A stretch of DNA of 64,000 bases from JAJNBA01 sp035512775 (GCA_035512775.1 DATKDI010000049.1:32219-96218); one strand, 5' to 3'; counted from the first letter of the stretch, positions 1-8,215 are shown. Notes: generated by a model from the sequence alone, not told the origin. Numbers and translations: made by a program.

Positions 1-429
1 TTCTACCGGCCGCTCTTCCGGGACCTCGGAGTCACACTGGCCGAGGACGTCTGGCGGTGTCGGGCCGACGAGTGGGTGATGGTGGCCGGGGTGAAGGTCT
101 CCTCACAGACCCCGGCGATCCGAAGCGGTCAGCGGATCATCTTCCTCACGCTCGACGACGGCACCGGTCCGCTCGAGATCACGGTCTTCGAGTCGGTGCA
201 ACCGAAGGTCGCCAAGACCGTGTTCCATGCGTTCGCGATGGCGGTGTGGGGACAGGTGCGCAGGACAGGGCTGAAAGGGGTGAGCGTCGTGGCGGAAGAC
301 ATCTGGGACCTGACGGCGTTGCACCGGGCACGCGCCGACGGCTCGCTCCGCGAGACGATGGCCGGACCCGCGCAGCCGCGGAGCCCGGATCGGCGACTCT
401 GGCACGCGAGTCCCGACTCTGCAGGGTGA
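1..429 (+). CDS. dnaE2: error-prone DNA polymerase DnaE2, C-terminal part (truncated by window edge)
   Basis: The reading frame is open from base 1 to a TGA at 427-429, so only the last 142 codons are present. They form the C-terminal OB-fold region of the DnaE2/ImuC type of C-family polymerase: VAGVKVSSQTPAIRSGQR is followed by a strand with LTLDDGTGPLE and the ending LWHASPDSAG, which resembles DnaE2 C-termini. The replicative alpha subunit DnaE lies elsewhere in this window (32421-35972), so this is the second, error-prone paralogue. In the family, DnaE2 does mutagenic translesion synthesis, usually with ImuA'/ImuB-type partners. Here the next gene, 72 bp downstream on the same strand, is a DinB-type polymerase. 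Confidence 0.85.
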   Translation, partial: FYRPLFRDLGVTLAEDVWRCRADEWVMVAGVKVSSQTPAIRSGQRIIFLTLDDGTGPLEITVFESVQPKVAKTVFHAFAMAVWGQVRRTGLKGVSVVAEDIWDLTALHRARADGSLRETMAGPAQPRSPDRRLWHASPDSAG

Positions 430-465
430 TGGGCTCCGCGGGATGATGGGCTCCGCGGGATGATG
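427..465. repeat. 17-bp tandem duplication between dnaE2 and dinB
   Basis: The unit TGATGGGCTCCGCGGGA occurs at 427-443 and 444-460 without mismatch, and a third partial unit TGATG follows at 461-465. The first unit includes the dnaE2 stop codon. The duplication therefore sits at the 3' edge of dnaE2 and lengthens the dnaE2-dinB spacer. A second short tandem array sharing the core ATGGGCTC occurs at 6283-6360. Confidence 0.8.
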
Positions 466-501
466 TCCTCGTGAGCCGACCGTGAGGATCCACGAGCATC
501 C

Positions 502-1680
502 ATGACCCGTAGGCCGTCCGAGCCGATCCTCCACGTCGACCTCGACGCGTTCTATGCATCGGTCGCGATCCTGAAAGATCCGTCCTTGAAGGGGAAGCCG
601 GTGATCGTCGGGGGGACCGGTGCGCGCGGGGTCGTCACCAGCGCTTCGTACGAGGCCAGGCGGTACGGGGTCCACAGCGCGATGCCGTCGGTCCGCGCGC
701 GCCGGTTGTGCCCGGACGGGATCTTCCTCCCGCCGGACTTCGACGCCTATCGCGTCCACTCGAACCGTTTCCGGGAGGTCCTGCTCGCGCACACCCCGCT
801 CGTGGAGCCGATCTCCATGGACGAGGCGTTCCTCGACGTCGGCGGCGCCGTCATCCTGTTCGGCTCGCCGGAGACCATCGCGAAGAGGATCCGCCGTGAG
901 GTCGCCGGGGAGGTCGGGATCACCTGCTCGGTCGGCGTCGCCCCGACCAAGTTCGTGGCGAAGCTCGCCTCGGACGGCTGCAAGCCCGACGGGCTGCTCC
1001 ACGTGCATGCGGGGGAGGTCGCGAACTTCCTCGAGCCTCTGGCCGTGGGGCGACTCTGGGGTGTGGGGGAGAAGACCGCAGAGGTGTTGGGGCGCTTGGC
1101 GATCCGGACGGTGGGCGACCTGGGCAGGACGCCCGTGACGATCCTCGAGCGGCTCCTCGGAGAGGCGGCGGCGAGGCATCTCACCGAGCTGGCGAGCGGG
1201 ATCGACGATCGGCCGGTAATCGCGTACGAACGGCCCAAGTCCATCGGCCACGAGGAGACGTTCGATCGGGATCTGGACGACGAGGACGAGATCCTGCGCG
1301 AGCTGCTCGCGCTGTCCGGTCGGGTGGCGGCTCGTCTGCGGGAGGACGGGTACCGATCGAGGACGGTCACGCTGAAGGTCCGGCTCGCGAACTTCACGAC
1401 GCTGACCCGTTCGCGGACGCAGGCCGCTCCCACCGATCTGGGCGCCGATCTCCATCGGATCGTTTCGGAGCTGTACCGAGGTCTGCCGGGAGCCACGCGC
1501 CGGGTTCGGCTCCTGGGTGTCCAGGCGGGCGGGCTGGTCTCGGCCGGTGCCCAGCAATTGGCGCTTCTGCACACCGAACGCTGGGACGAGGTGGAGCGCA
1601 CCGTCGACCGCATCGAGCGCCGTTTCGGTCCCGGTGCGGCGGGTCCCGCGAGCCTGCTCCGCCGGACTCCTCGACGGTAG
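502..1680 (+). CDS. dinB: DNA polymerase IV (Y-family, DinB)
   Basis: A 392-residue Y-family translesion polymerase. The first metal-binding motif is HVDLDAFYASVA (D13, with Y18 at the steric-gate position) and the catalytic pair is SMDEAF (D107, E108). SVGVAPTKFVAKLAS follows, then helix-hairpin-helix thumb sequence around residue 190 and a little-finger domain. QLALL near residue 356 resembles a beta-clamp binding motif. All catalytic residues are present, so it should be active, unlike the inactive ImuB partner often found beside dnaE2. Its position right after dnaE2 suggests a joint damage-tolerance unit, although no SOS box is visible in the 72-bp spacer. Confidence 0.93.
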   Translation: MTRRPSEPILHVDLDAFYASVAILKDPSLKGKPVIVGGTGARGVVTSASYEARRYGVHSAMPSVRARRLCPDGIFLPPDFDAYRVHSNRFREVLLAHTPLVEPISMDEAFLDVGGAVILFGSPETIAKRIRREVAGEVGITCSVGVAPTKFVAKLASDGCKPDGLLHVHAGEVANFLEPLAVGRLWGVGEKTAEVLGRLAIRTVGDLGRTPVTILERLLGEAAARHLTELASGIDDRPVIAYERPKSIGHEETFDRDLDDEDEILRELLALSGRVAARLREDGYRSRTVTLKVRLANFTTLTRSRTQAAPTDLGADLHRIVSELYRGLPGATRRVRLLGVQAGGLVSAGAQQLALLHTERWDEVERTVDRIERRFGPGAAGPASLLRRTPRR

Positions 1681-1681
1681 G

Positions 1682-1732
1682 TTCCGCTCAGACGGAACCC
1701 CTCTCTATAATCGAGGGAGGAACGGGTCGTTC
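1682..1732 (+). promoter_or_regulatory. promoter and palindromes upstream of the DUF3040 gene
   Basis: A perfect -10 element TATAAT lies at 1706-1711, rare in such GC-rich DNA. A weak -35 candidate TTCCGC sits at 1682-1687 (18-bp spacer). The -35 region lies inside an inverted repeat GTTCCG/CGGAAC (1681-1698). A palindrome GAACG-GGT-CGTTC covers 1720-1732, about +2 to +14 from the expected start. These may be operators; only the -10 element is strong. Confidence 0.6.
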
Positions 1733-1749
1733 CGCGGTCGGAGGTCGCG

Positions 1750-2109
1750 ATGCCCCTCAACGAGAACGAGCAGAAGATCCTCGAGGAGATCGAGCGGCGC
1801 CTCTCCGAGGAGGACCCGAGGCTCGTCGAGCACGTCAACCGCACCGACCTCCACACGCACGCTTGGCGTCGGATGAAGATGGCGATCGCCGGATTCGTCT
1901 TCGGTCTCCTGCTGCTCCTGTTGGTTGGCATGTCCGTCTGGATCGCTGCCGGTGGTTTCGTCGTGATGACGCTGTCGGCGTTGCTCGCGTATCGCTACGC
2001 CGGCCGTCTCGGGGACGACCGCATGGCTCCGGGCACCTTCGGAAGGATCGCCGCTCGCGTCGCCGGACGTCTCCGTCCGCCGGCTCCGGGTCGTCCCTCC
2101 GACGAGTGA
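1750..2109 (+). CDS. DUF3040 family membrane protein
   Basis: A 119-residue protein starting MPLNENEQKILEEIERRL, the typical DUF3040 N-terminus found almost only in Actinobacteria. A charged N-terminal helix (about 1-40) precedes two hydrophobic segments (about 43-85, including FGLLLLLLVGMSVWIAAGGF) and a basic, proline-rich C-terminus. The function of the family is unknown. A DUF3040 gene also lies near mraZ in mycobacteria, so its position fits an actinobacterial dcw neighbourhood. It has its own TATAAT promoter and is followed by a hairpin. Confidence 0.88.
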   Translation: MPLNENEQKILEEIERRLSEEDPRLVEHVNRTDLHTHAWRRMKMAIAGFVFGLLLLLLVGMSVWIAAGGFVVMTLSALLAYRYAGRLGDDRMAPGTFGRIAARVAGRLRPPAPGRPSDE

Positions 2110-2110
2110 T

Positions 2111-2155
2111 CGACGTTCGCACCGTCGCTCGCGTGTTCCGCCGACGCGAACGTCG
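2111..2155. terminator. hairpin after the DUF3040 gene
   Basis: CGACGTTCGC (2111-2120) and GCGAACGTCG (2146-2155) form a perfect 10-bp stem. An outer TGATC/GATCA pair extends it after a small bulge. There is no T-tract, so it may be a U-less terminator or simply an RNA hairpin. It separates the DUF3040 gene from the MerR gene. Confidence 0.45.
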
Positions 2156-2183
2156 TGTCGATCACACCGTCTGACCACTGCGC

Positions 2184-2213
2184 TTGCCACGACTTCACCG
2201 ATGGGTGTACAAC
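2184..2213 (+). promoter_or_regulatory. promoter of the MerR-type gene
   Basis: A -35 TTGCCA (2184-2189) and a -10 TACAAC (2208-2213) are separated by 18 bp, with TG directly before the -10. The predicted transcript starts near 2220, which supports the downstream GTG start at 2271 rather than any codon overlapping the promoter. Confidence 0.55.
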
Positions 2214-2270
2214 GTGCTCCTTCCCCTGGGTGCGAGTTGTCGCCGGAGGGCGGGTCTCCCAGGAGAGCCC

Positions 2271-2831
2271 GTGACGACCGCGCCGGATGGTTCGAGCCGT
2301 GAGGTGTGGATCGAAAGGGCGCGCGTCCGGATGGAGGGTTTCACCGCGCATCAAGCGTGCAAGTTCACAGGGTGCTCGGCACGTCAGCTCCGCTACTGGG
2401 ATGAGATCGGGCTCGTCGAGCCGTCGGTCCAGGGCACCGGCGGGCGTCCGGGCGTGCCGCGGCTGTATTCGTTCCGAGATCTGGTCGCCCTCCGCGTCGT
2501 GAAGTCGCTGCTGGACGGCGGCATGTCGCTTCAGCGGGTTCGCCGATCGTGGGAGTTCCTCACGAAGAAGGCCGGACTCACGAAGCATCTCTCCGAGGTG
2601 AAGCTCGTGACCGACGGGCAGTCCATCTTCAAGATCTGTCGCCGTGACGGCGAGGTGATGGACGCCCTTCGCGACGGGCAGATGGCGTTCTTCGTTGCGA
2701 TCGACGACATCGCGACGGGGGTCGAGACCCGGGTTCGCCAGTTCGAGGAGGACCGGGAGAGGTTCGTCCGCGCGCTGCGGGCCGCGGCCGCCCATACGGC
2801 AACGTCGCAGACCCACGCCGCGTCCCGCTGA
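2271..2831 (+). CDS. MerR-family transcriptional regulator
   Basis: About 186 residues from the GTG at 2271, which has AGGAG five bases upstream. An ATG at 2331 is an internal alternative just before the DNA-binding domain. The MerR winged helix is clear: FTAHQACKFTGCSARQLRYW, then DEIGLVEPS, a glycine-rich wing and YSFRDLVALRVVKSLLDGGM. The C-terminal effector region lacks an obvious cysteine metal site, so the ligand is unknown. The gene ends three bases from the convergent transglutaminase gene. The position next to a moxR operon and the dcw cluster hints at an envelope role, but nothing in the sequence proves a target. Confidence 0.85.
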   Translation: MTTAPDGSSREVWIERARVRMEGFTAHQACKFTGCSARQLRYWDEIGLVEPSVQGTGGRPGVPRLYSFRDLVALRVVKSLLDGGMSLQRVRRSWEFLTKKAGLTKHLSEVKLVTDGQSIFKICRRDGEVMDALRDGQMAFFVAIDDIATGVETRVRQFEEDRERFVRALRAAAAHTATSQTHAASR

Positions 2832-2834
2832 GGC

Positions 2835-5075
2835 TCAGGGGCGTCGATACAGCCCGACCAGCCATCTGGCCGGCCCGACGGCTCGCCTGATCTCCCGGAT
2901 CGCGGTCTCCGCGGCGTCGCCGGCGTCCCTCGCTTGCTCACCGTCGGGATCGTGCGGAGAATAGGCGGCCGCCGTCACCAGCCCCGTCAGCCGGTCGAGA
3001 TCGCCGTTCGAGAGATAGCCGGTCTCCACCACCTTGCGCCGGTACTCCTCCAACGTCTCTCCCGGGCCGCGGCCGAGCCCCAGCCCCGCCGCACGCTCGG
3101 TGAACTGCTCATACGTCACGAGGATCAATCGCCGGGGCTCGGCCGCGGCCCCGCGGCGTCGCACCGCGCGCCGGAGGGCACGAGCCGGCGGGACGACGAC
3201 AAGGATGACCGCTCCCACGACCGCGGCGATCAGCAGCGCGGTGCGCGCCCCGATCGGCGGATCGTTCCCGATCGGGGCGGCGCCGGGGAAGTCGGTGGGG
3301 GGCGGAAGTGGGGCGCTCCCCAGCCTGGGGTCGCCCTCGAGGCGCTCTCGCTGGCTCCCGCCGGGCCCCCCGGCCGGCGATGCCGTCTCGCCGCCCGTCT
3401 CTCCGCCCGTCTCCGTGCCCGTGTCGACGGGGGGGTTGTAGCCCACGACGGTCGGGTTCACACGCCTCGGGGTCGGCTCGAACGGCATCCACCCCCAGCT
3501 CGGGAAGTAAACCTCCACCCAGGCGTGGGCACGGTCCGTCATCACCGAGTACTGACCGGTCGTGCGCGTGAGGTTCCCGGTCGCGAAGCCGACGACCACC
3601 CGGGACTGGATGCCGATCGAGCGCAGCATCACCGCCATCGAGCTCGCGAATTGCTGGCAGAACCCGGCCCTCGACTTCGTCAGGAACTCGAGGATCGAAC
3701 GGGTTCCCCAACGGAGCTGCGTGTCCAGCGTGTACCTGAACTCCGACGTGTCCTGGAAGCGCTCCTGGATCGCGAACGCCTTGTCGAAGTTGGAGTCAGC
3801 CTCGGCCGTCCATCGGAGCGCGATCTCTCGGATCTCCTCCGGATAGTCCGGGAGGGCGAGATACCTGCCGTTCTCGAGCGGGGCCGAGAAGCTCTCCGCC
3901 CTGAGATCCTCGGCGGTGGGCTGGGCGAGCGATGCTTCGACGGTGTAGCTGTCGCCCTCCTCCAACGGGGCGTCCACGAGCGTCGTCCCCGTCGCCGCCA
4001 CGTACCGAACGGTCCGGCCGGGCACCTCGATCGACGTCATGGGATGAGGCGTGGGCACCCAGTGCTGTGCCAGACCGGCCGTCATGTCGATGGTCACCCG
4101 ATCCGTCGGGCTGTCGGGTCGATCGGGCGCCGGCACCGGATCGCCCGCCTCGAGGATCGCTCCCTGCTCGGCGCCCGGCCTCCAGATCACACCGTCGAAA
4201 TCCGGGCTCGCGATCAGCCGGATATACGTCGGTCGCGAGGCGGTGACGCGAAGCACCTCGACCGGTGTCTGCTGCTGCAGGTAGTTCTGCACGGAGACGA
4301 GTGGATCGATCGCGACGCGATCCGCCGCGGGCGTGCCGAAGTCGACGATGGCCTTGGACCCGAAGCCCGGGACGAAGATCGGGGCGAGGACGGCCGCACC
4401 CAACGCGGTGAGCGCGAGGCGCCGTGCCCCTCGGCTCGCGGAGCGAGCGACCCCGCGCCGGGCCGAGGACCAGATCGGCCCCCATCCCTGCACCCGCGCC
4501 AGGCCGTCGGCGAACACCACCAGCAGCGCGGCCGCCAGGAACGCCACCCCGTAGAGCGGTTTCACGAACTCCTCCAACACGGTGTCGGCGAACGCCACCA
4601 GGGCCACCGGCGGGATGAGCCCGAGGAGCGGACTTCCGGCGCGGAAGGCGAGCGCATGGGCCGAGAACACCGCGGCCCAGAGCGAGACCACCGCGGCGAG
4701 CAGGAGCGGCGCGATCGGCTCCGCCGGTGCCGCCTGGATCCTCGCCTGCTCGCCGATCACGGCGGCGGCATCGAGCGCCGCACGGAGCGTGTCGGCGGTC
4801 GGGATGGCGTACCACGTGGTCTCCGGGAAGACGATCAGGCCGATCGCGACGGCGAGCCCGGCCGCGCTCGCGAGGGTTGAAAGCAACAGGCTGCGCCGTT
4901 CGAACGCGACCGCCAGGCCGGCGGCCGCGACCGCGGCCCCCACATGCTGCAGGCTGCTGGCCGCCCCGAGGAAGACCCGTCCGAAGGCGAGGGCCGTCGT
5001 CGCCGCCAGCAGGAGCGCGGCGAGGAGCCCGATCAAACGGTGCGTGCGAGCGGACGTTCCAGCGGCGTGTGCCAT
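2835..5075 (-). CDS. TgpA-type transglutaminase-like membrane protein (DUF3488/DUF4129)
   Basis: About 746 residues from the ATG at 5075, chosen because AGGAG lies just upstream; a GTG at 5120 is possible but has no ribosome site. The N-terminal half has several membrane helices, followed by an extracytoplasmic transglutaminase-like core. The catalytic cysteine is C473 in GFCQQFASSM and the histidine is H517 in HAWVEV. The third position is E533 in PFEPTP, where many relatives have aspartate. A further helix near residue 630 leads to a cytoplasmic DUF4129 tail. It is the last gene of moxR-DUF58-tgpA and overlaps DUF58 by 43 nt. The family is linked to cell-envelope protein processing; the substrate is unknown. 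Confidence 0.85.
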   Translation of the reverse strand: MAHAAGTSARTHRLIGLLAALLLAATTALAFGRVFLGAASSLQHVGAAVAAAGLAVAFERRSLLLSTLASAAGLAVAIGLIVFPETTWYAIPTADTLRAALDAAAVIGEQARIQAAPAEPIAPLLLAAVVSLWAAVFSAHALAFRAGSPLLGLIPPVALVAFADTVLEEFVKPLYGVAFLAAALLVVFADGLARVQGWGPIWSSARRGVARSASRGARRLALTALGAAVLAPIFVPGFGSKAIVDFGTPAADRVAIDPLVSVQNYLQQQTPVEVLRVTASRPTYIRLIASPDFDGVIWRPGAEQGAILEAGDPVPAPDRPDSPTDRVTIDMTAGLAQHWVPTPHPMTSIEVPGRTVRYVAATGTTLVDAPLEEGDSYTVEASLAQPTAEDLRAESFSAPLENGRYLALPDYPEEIREIALRWTAEADSNFDKAFAIQERFQDTSEFRYTLDTQLRWGTRSILEFLTKSRAGFCQQFASSMAVMLRSIGIQSRVVVGFATGNLTRTTGQYSVMTDRAHAWVEVYFPSWGWMPFEPTPRRVNPTVVGYNPPVDTGTETGGETGGETASPAGGPGGSQRERLEGDPRLGSAPLPPPTDFPGAAPIGNDPPIGARTALLIAAVVGAVILVVVPPARALRRAVRRRGAAAEPRRLILVTYEQFTERAAGLGLGRGPGETLEEYRRKVVETGYLSNGDLDRLTGLVTAAAYSPHDPDGEQARDAGDAAETAIREIRRAVGPARWLVGLYRRP

Positions 5076-6262
5076 CGCTCCTGCAATCTCATCGAAGGGG
5101 GAAGGACGATGACGTCCCACCCCGCGCGGGCGAGGGACAGACGGGCCTGGCTGGCCCGCCCTTCGAGCTGGGCCTGACGTTCCGGGGGCAGCCGGAGGGG
5201 GTCGGTGGGGTAGATCAGGACGGCGAGCTTCTGCCCGAAGCCGGCGCCGGCACGGATGAGCGGGCCGACCTCGGCGGGAACCGGGGGCGCGGACACCAAC
5301 ACCAGCGACGTGTCGGGAGAGGAACCGGCCCGCAGGTGCGCGAGCGCCGGTCCCATCGACCGAACCTCCGCGTGGGAGATCCCTGTCAGCGCGTCCATGA
5401 ATCGATCCTCGGACAGGGCGGCCGCCGGGAGCTCCGTCGTCGCCAGTCGGAGCACGAAGCCACGACGCGCCAGCAAGACGCCGATCGAGGCCGCCGCGGA
5501 GACGCCGCGTTCGAACGCGGGCGTGTGGGTCCGACCGAGCGCGGCCGACCGCGTGTCGAGGAACAGCAGCCCGCTCGCACGACGCGTCGACTCGTCCTGG
5601 CGGATCATCAGCTCGCCGGTCCGCGCGACGGAGGGCCAGTGGATCCGGCGGAGGTCGTCGCCCTCCTGGTACGCACGCATCGTGTAGTACTCCTGCCCCG
5701 TTCGGAACAGCTGCCGAGCCCGCGAGGCTCCGAAGGACGGACCGGATGCGGGATCCGGCGCCGCGCCGAGGTCCTCGATCTCGGGGGCCACGAGGAGCTC
5801 ATCTCGTTCGGGGAACTCCAGGCGCAGCCGCGTCAGCGCGAACGGGTCCGACACGTCGACGACGAGGGGTCCGAGGAGGTACCGCCCGCGCGACTGGGGC
5901 ACCAGCGTGTAGGTCGCTCGCTCGTGAAATCCGGGGCGGATCCCACCGATCACGAGCCTCGCCGCCCGTCCCAGTGGCGTGGGGAGGCGGTCTTCGAGGA
6001 GGAGGAACGAGGTCGCGATCGGCGACCGGTTCTCCACGTCGAGCGTCACCATGACCCGTGAACCCGGCTTGACGCGAACGTCGGACAGGCGCCGCCGCAC
6101 CAGGATCCGACGCGCTCCCCGCTTGGCGGCCAAGGCCGCCAGCAAGGGGAGCGCGGCGATGCCGATCGCGATCACCTCGAGGCCGGGTGAGCCGAGGAGA
6201 CGCGAGGCTAGCCACATCGCGAGGCCGGTCACGAAGACGGTGACGCCACGCCCCGCGAGCAT
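5033..6262 (-). CDS. DUF58 domain protein
   Basis: A 409-residue protein starting with two hydrophobic segments (about 5-45), then a beta-rich region with VENRSPIATSF and the DUF58 signature YQEGDDLRRIHWPSVART near residue 210. The rest resembles a von Willebrand A-like fold, with FLDTRSAALG where a MIDAS-type DxSxS would be, here degenerate. DUF58 proteins nearly always pair with a MoxR AAA+ ATPase, as here. An in-frame stop lies a short way upstream, so the ATG at 6262 is secure. It overlaps the downstream transglutaminase gene. Confidence 0.87.
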   Translation of the reverse strand: MLAGRGVTVFVTGLAMWLASRLLGSPGLEVIAIGIAALPLLAALAAKRGARRILVRRRLSDVRVKPGSRVMVTLDVENRSPIATSFLLLEDRLPTPLGRAARLVIGGIRPGFHERATYTLVPQSRGRYLLGPLVVDVSDPFALTRLRLEFPERDELLVAPEIEDLGAAPDPASGPSFGASRARQLFRTGQEYYTMRAYQEGDDLRRIHWPSVARTGELMIRQDESTRRASGLLFLDTRSAALGRTHTPAFERGVSAAASIGVLLARRGFVLRLATTELPAAALSEDRFMDALTGISHAEVRSMGPALAHLRAGSSPDTSLVLVSAPPVPAEVGPLIRAGAGFGQKLAVLIYPTDPLRLPPERQAQLEGRASQARLSLARAGWDVIVLPPSMRLQERWHTPLERPLARTV

Positions 6263-6282
6263 CAGGTGCCCGAGAGCATCAT

Positions 6283-6360
6283 GGGCTCACAAGCTTCGGG
6301 GCTCACAAGCTTCGGGCCCACAAGCTTCGGGCCCACAAGCATCGGGGGCTCAGAGGCATC
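6283..6360. repeat. short tandem repeat array between moxR and the DUF58 gene
   Basis: About four to five copies of a 15-17 bp unit (GGGCTCACAAGCTTC and variants GGGCCCACAAGCTTC, GGGCCCACAAGCATC, GGGCTCAGAGGCATC) fill the intergenic space from 6283 to the moxR stop codon. Three copies contain AAGCTT. The array lies in the transcribed spacer of a minus-strand operon and separates two genes that are usually tightly coupled. Copy number in such arrays can vary between strains. Confidence 0.8.
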
Positions 6361-7333
6361 AGGGGTTCTCCGCCACGGGAACGTGGACCTCGTCGACGAT
6401 CTCCCTCACCAGAACGTCGGCCGAGCGCCCGCTCATGATCGCGTCCGCGGTCACGATGATGCGGTGAGACAGGGCGGAGGGTGCGAGCGCCTTCACATCG
6501 TCCGGGATCACGTAGTCCCGTTCCTCCGCGGCCGCGAGCGCGCGCGCCGCTCGCAGGATCATGATCGACGCCCGCGGGCTCGCCCCGAGATAGACGTCGG
6601 AGTGGCGTCGGGTCGCCTCGACGAGCTCGACGATGTACTTCCGGATCGCAGGAGCCGCGTGGATCTGCCGAGCCTCTTCGATCATGTCGCGCACGCCGCG
6701 TGCGTCGCTCACGGGCCGGATGTCGTCCAGAGGAGCGCCGGACGCGTGGCTCGCGAGGATCTCCGCCTCGACCTCAGAAGACGGGTAGCCGATCGCGAGA
6801 CGCAGCATGAACCGGTCCAGCTGCGCCTCGGGCAGAGGATACGTCCCCTCGTGCTCGATCGGGTTCTGCGTGGCGATGACGATGAACGGGGTGCCGAGTG
6901 TGTGGGTTTCGGTGTCGACCGTGACCTGTCGTTCCTCCATGCACTCCAGCAGGGCGGACTGGGTCTTCGGCGAGGCTCGGTTGATCTCGTCGCCGAGCAC
7001 GATGTTGGCGAAGATGGCGCCCGGCTTGAACTCGAAGTCACCGGTCTCCTGGCTGAACACGTTGACGCCGGTCACATCCGTCGGCAGGAGGTCGGGGGTG
7101 AACTGGATCCGTCGGAACGAGCAGTCGATCGAACGGGCGATGGACTTCGCGAGCATGGTCTTGCCGACACCCGGGACGTCCTCGATCAGGAGGTGCCCCT
7201 CCGCGATGAGCGCGACGAGCGCCAGCCGGATCTCCCGGTGCTTGCCCCGGACCACGCGTTCGACGTTCTCCTCGATCTCGCGGAACCGAGCCGCGAACGC
7301 CTGTGGATCCGGGAGCTTCTCTCGTACCTCCAT
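6359..7333 (-). CDS. MoxR-family AAA+ ATPase
   Basis: 324 residues from the ATG at 7333, with a GGGGGT-like ribosome site upstream. The Walker A motif is DVPGVGKTMLAKS (about 53-64), Walker B lies in the GDEINRASPKTQSALLE segment, and sensor 1 is FIVIATQNP. These are typical of the MRP/MoxR subfamily, chaperone-like ATPases that assist vWA-domain partners. It is the first gene of the minus-strand operon with DUF58 and the transglutaminase. No strong -35/-10 pair was found for it. Confidence 0.9.
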   Translation of the reverse strand: MEVREKLPDPQAFAARFREIEENVERVVRGKHREIRLALVALIAEGHLLIEDVPGVGKTMLAKSIARSIDCSFRRIQFTPDLLPTDVTGVNVFSQETGDFEFKPGAIFANIVLGDEINRASPKTQSALLECMEERQVTVDTETHTLGTPFIVIATQNPIEHEGTYPLPEAQLDRFMLRLAIGYPSSEVEAEILASHASGAPLDDIRPVSDARGVRDMIEEARQIHAAPAIRKYIVELVEATRRHSDVYLGASPRASIMILRAARALAAAEERDYVIPDDVKALAPSALSHRIIVTADAIMSGRSADVLVREIVDEVHVPVAENP

Positions 7334-7472
7334 CAGATCGACCCCCGAGTTCGGGACTGAGAGCAGGTGTCCAATAGTACGTCTGTGAGGGAGGGCAGGT
7401 TGCCCCGAGGAACGAGACGGACCTGGGCGGAGGCAAGTTCCCGACAAGAGCCGCGTCGAGGGGAGAGGAACG

Positions 7473-7548
7473 GCGGGCCGGCCCGCGAACGGACGCCCCG
7501 AGCGGCCCCTATTCGCAGGATGCAGGCATCGCGCGCGGGCCGGCCCGC
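7473..7548. repeat. two identical 14-bp palindromes between moxR and the HNH gene
   Basis: GCGGGCCGGCCCGC occurs at 7473-7486 and again at 7535-7548. Each is a perfect palindrome and the starts are 62 bp apart, close to six helical turns. They lie in the spacer between the divergent moxR and HNH genes. A dimeric regulator binding both sites is one reading; hairpins in a long leader are another. Confidence 0.75.
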
Positions 7549-7587
7549 CTCGATCCGGAAGATTACACCCTTGTGATTCGCACGTCC

Positions 7588-7631
7588 GTATCTCCGCGAT
7601 ACCCTCGCAGCTCCTGCGAGGTCGCTACACT
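7588..7631 (+). promoter_or_regulatory. HNH gene promoter with two abutting palindromes
   Basis: TACACT at 7626-7631 is a -10 box six bases before the ATG at 7638, implying a leaderless mRNA. Immediately upstream are two contiguous inverted repeats: GTATC-tccgc-GATAC (7588-7602) and CCTCGCAG-ctc-CTGCGAGG (7603-7621). They occupy the place of the -35 and spacer, so a protein bound there should affect transcription. Confidence 0.65.
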
Positions 7632-7637
7632 GCGCGC

Positions 7638-8123
7638 ATGGGCCGCGCCCTCGTGCTGAACGCGTCGGAGTCGCCGCTCGCGGTGGTGGCAGCCAGGCGA
7701 GCGGTGGTCATGGTGCTCAAGGAGAAGGCCGACGTCGTGATCAGCAACGGGTTGGTCTTCCACTCGGCCCACCTGACGATCGAGGCGCCATCCGTCGTCC
7801 GCCTGCGCCGTTACGTGCACGTGCCGTACCGGCCGCATGCCCCCCTCACGCGACGGGCGGTCTTCGCCCGAGACCTCAGCACGTGCCAGTACTGCGGCGC
7901 CGCCGCGGAGAACCTCGATCACGTGATCCCTCGTTCCCGGGGCGGGCTCCATTCATGGGAGAACGTCGTGGCCTCGTGCAGGAAGTGCAACGCGCGGAAG
8001 GAAGATCGGACGCCGCACGAAGCGGGCTTCTCCTTGCTCCGCCAGCCTTACGCTCCGCGGGACGGGTTCCATCTGACGCTCGGCCGGATCGAACCCGGTT
8101 GGGAGCTCTACCTGGCTTCCTAG
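7638..8123 (+). CDS. HNH endonuclease family protein
   Basis: 161 residues. The HNH module is plain: CQYCG (zinc CxxC), NLDHVIPRSRGG, then WENVVASCRKCNARK with the second CxxC. The N-terminus (MGRALVLNASESPLAVVAAR) and the segment FHSAHLTIEAPSVVRLRRYV match a widespread actinobacterial HNH family whose role is not established. Transcription appears leaderless. It lies between the moxR operon and mraZ and is probably transcribed alone. Confidence 0.88.
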   Translation: MGRALVLNASESPLAVVAARRAVVMVLKEKADVVISNGLVFHSAHLTIEAPSVVRLRRYVHVPYRPHAPLTRRAVFARDLSTCQYCGAAAENLDHVIPRSRGGLHSWENVVASCRKCNARKEDRTPHEAGFSLLRQPYAPRDGFHLTLGRIEPGWELYLAS

Positions 8124-8215
8124 CCGCCCGCCCACGGACGGCCATCGGGCGGCGCCTTCTCCCGGGGGGTTCTCCCCCTTTTCGACCACACGGCTCTATT
8201 TCCTCCATCGATGTA

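Noticed and set aside
103..1572. Long minus-strand open frame (489 codons) opposite dnaE2 and dinB
   Set aside because: Its composition is arginine-rich and it mirrors dinB, whose motifs are clear; such shadow frames are expected at this GC content.
1720..1732. SOS box GAACGGGTCGTTC before the DUF3040 gene
   Set aside because: The GAAC and GTTC halves are spaced by five bases rather than the four of the actinobacterial LexA box, and the gene is not damage-related. It is reported only as a palindrome.
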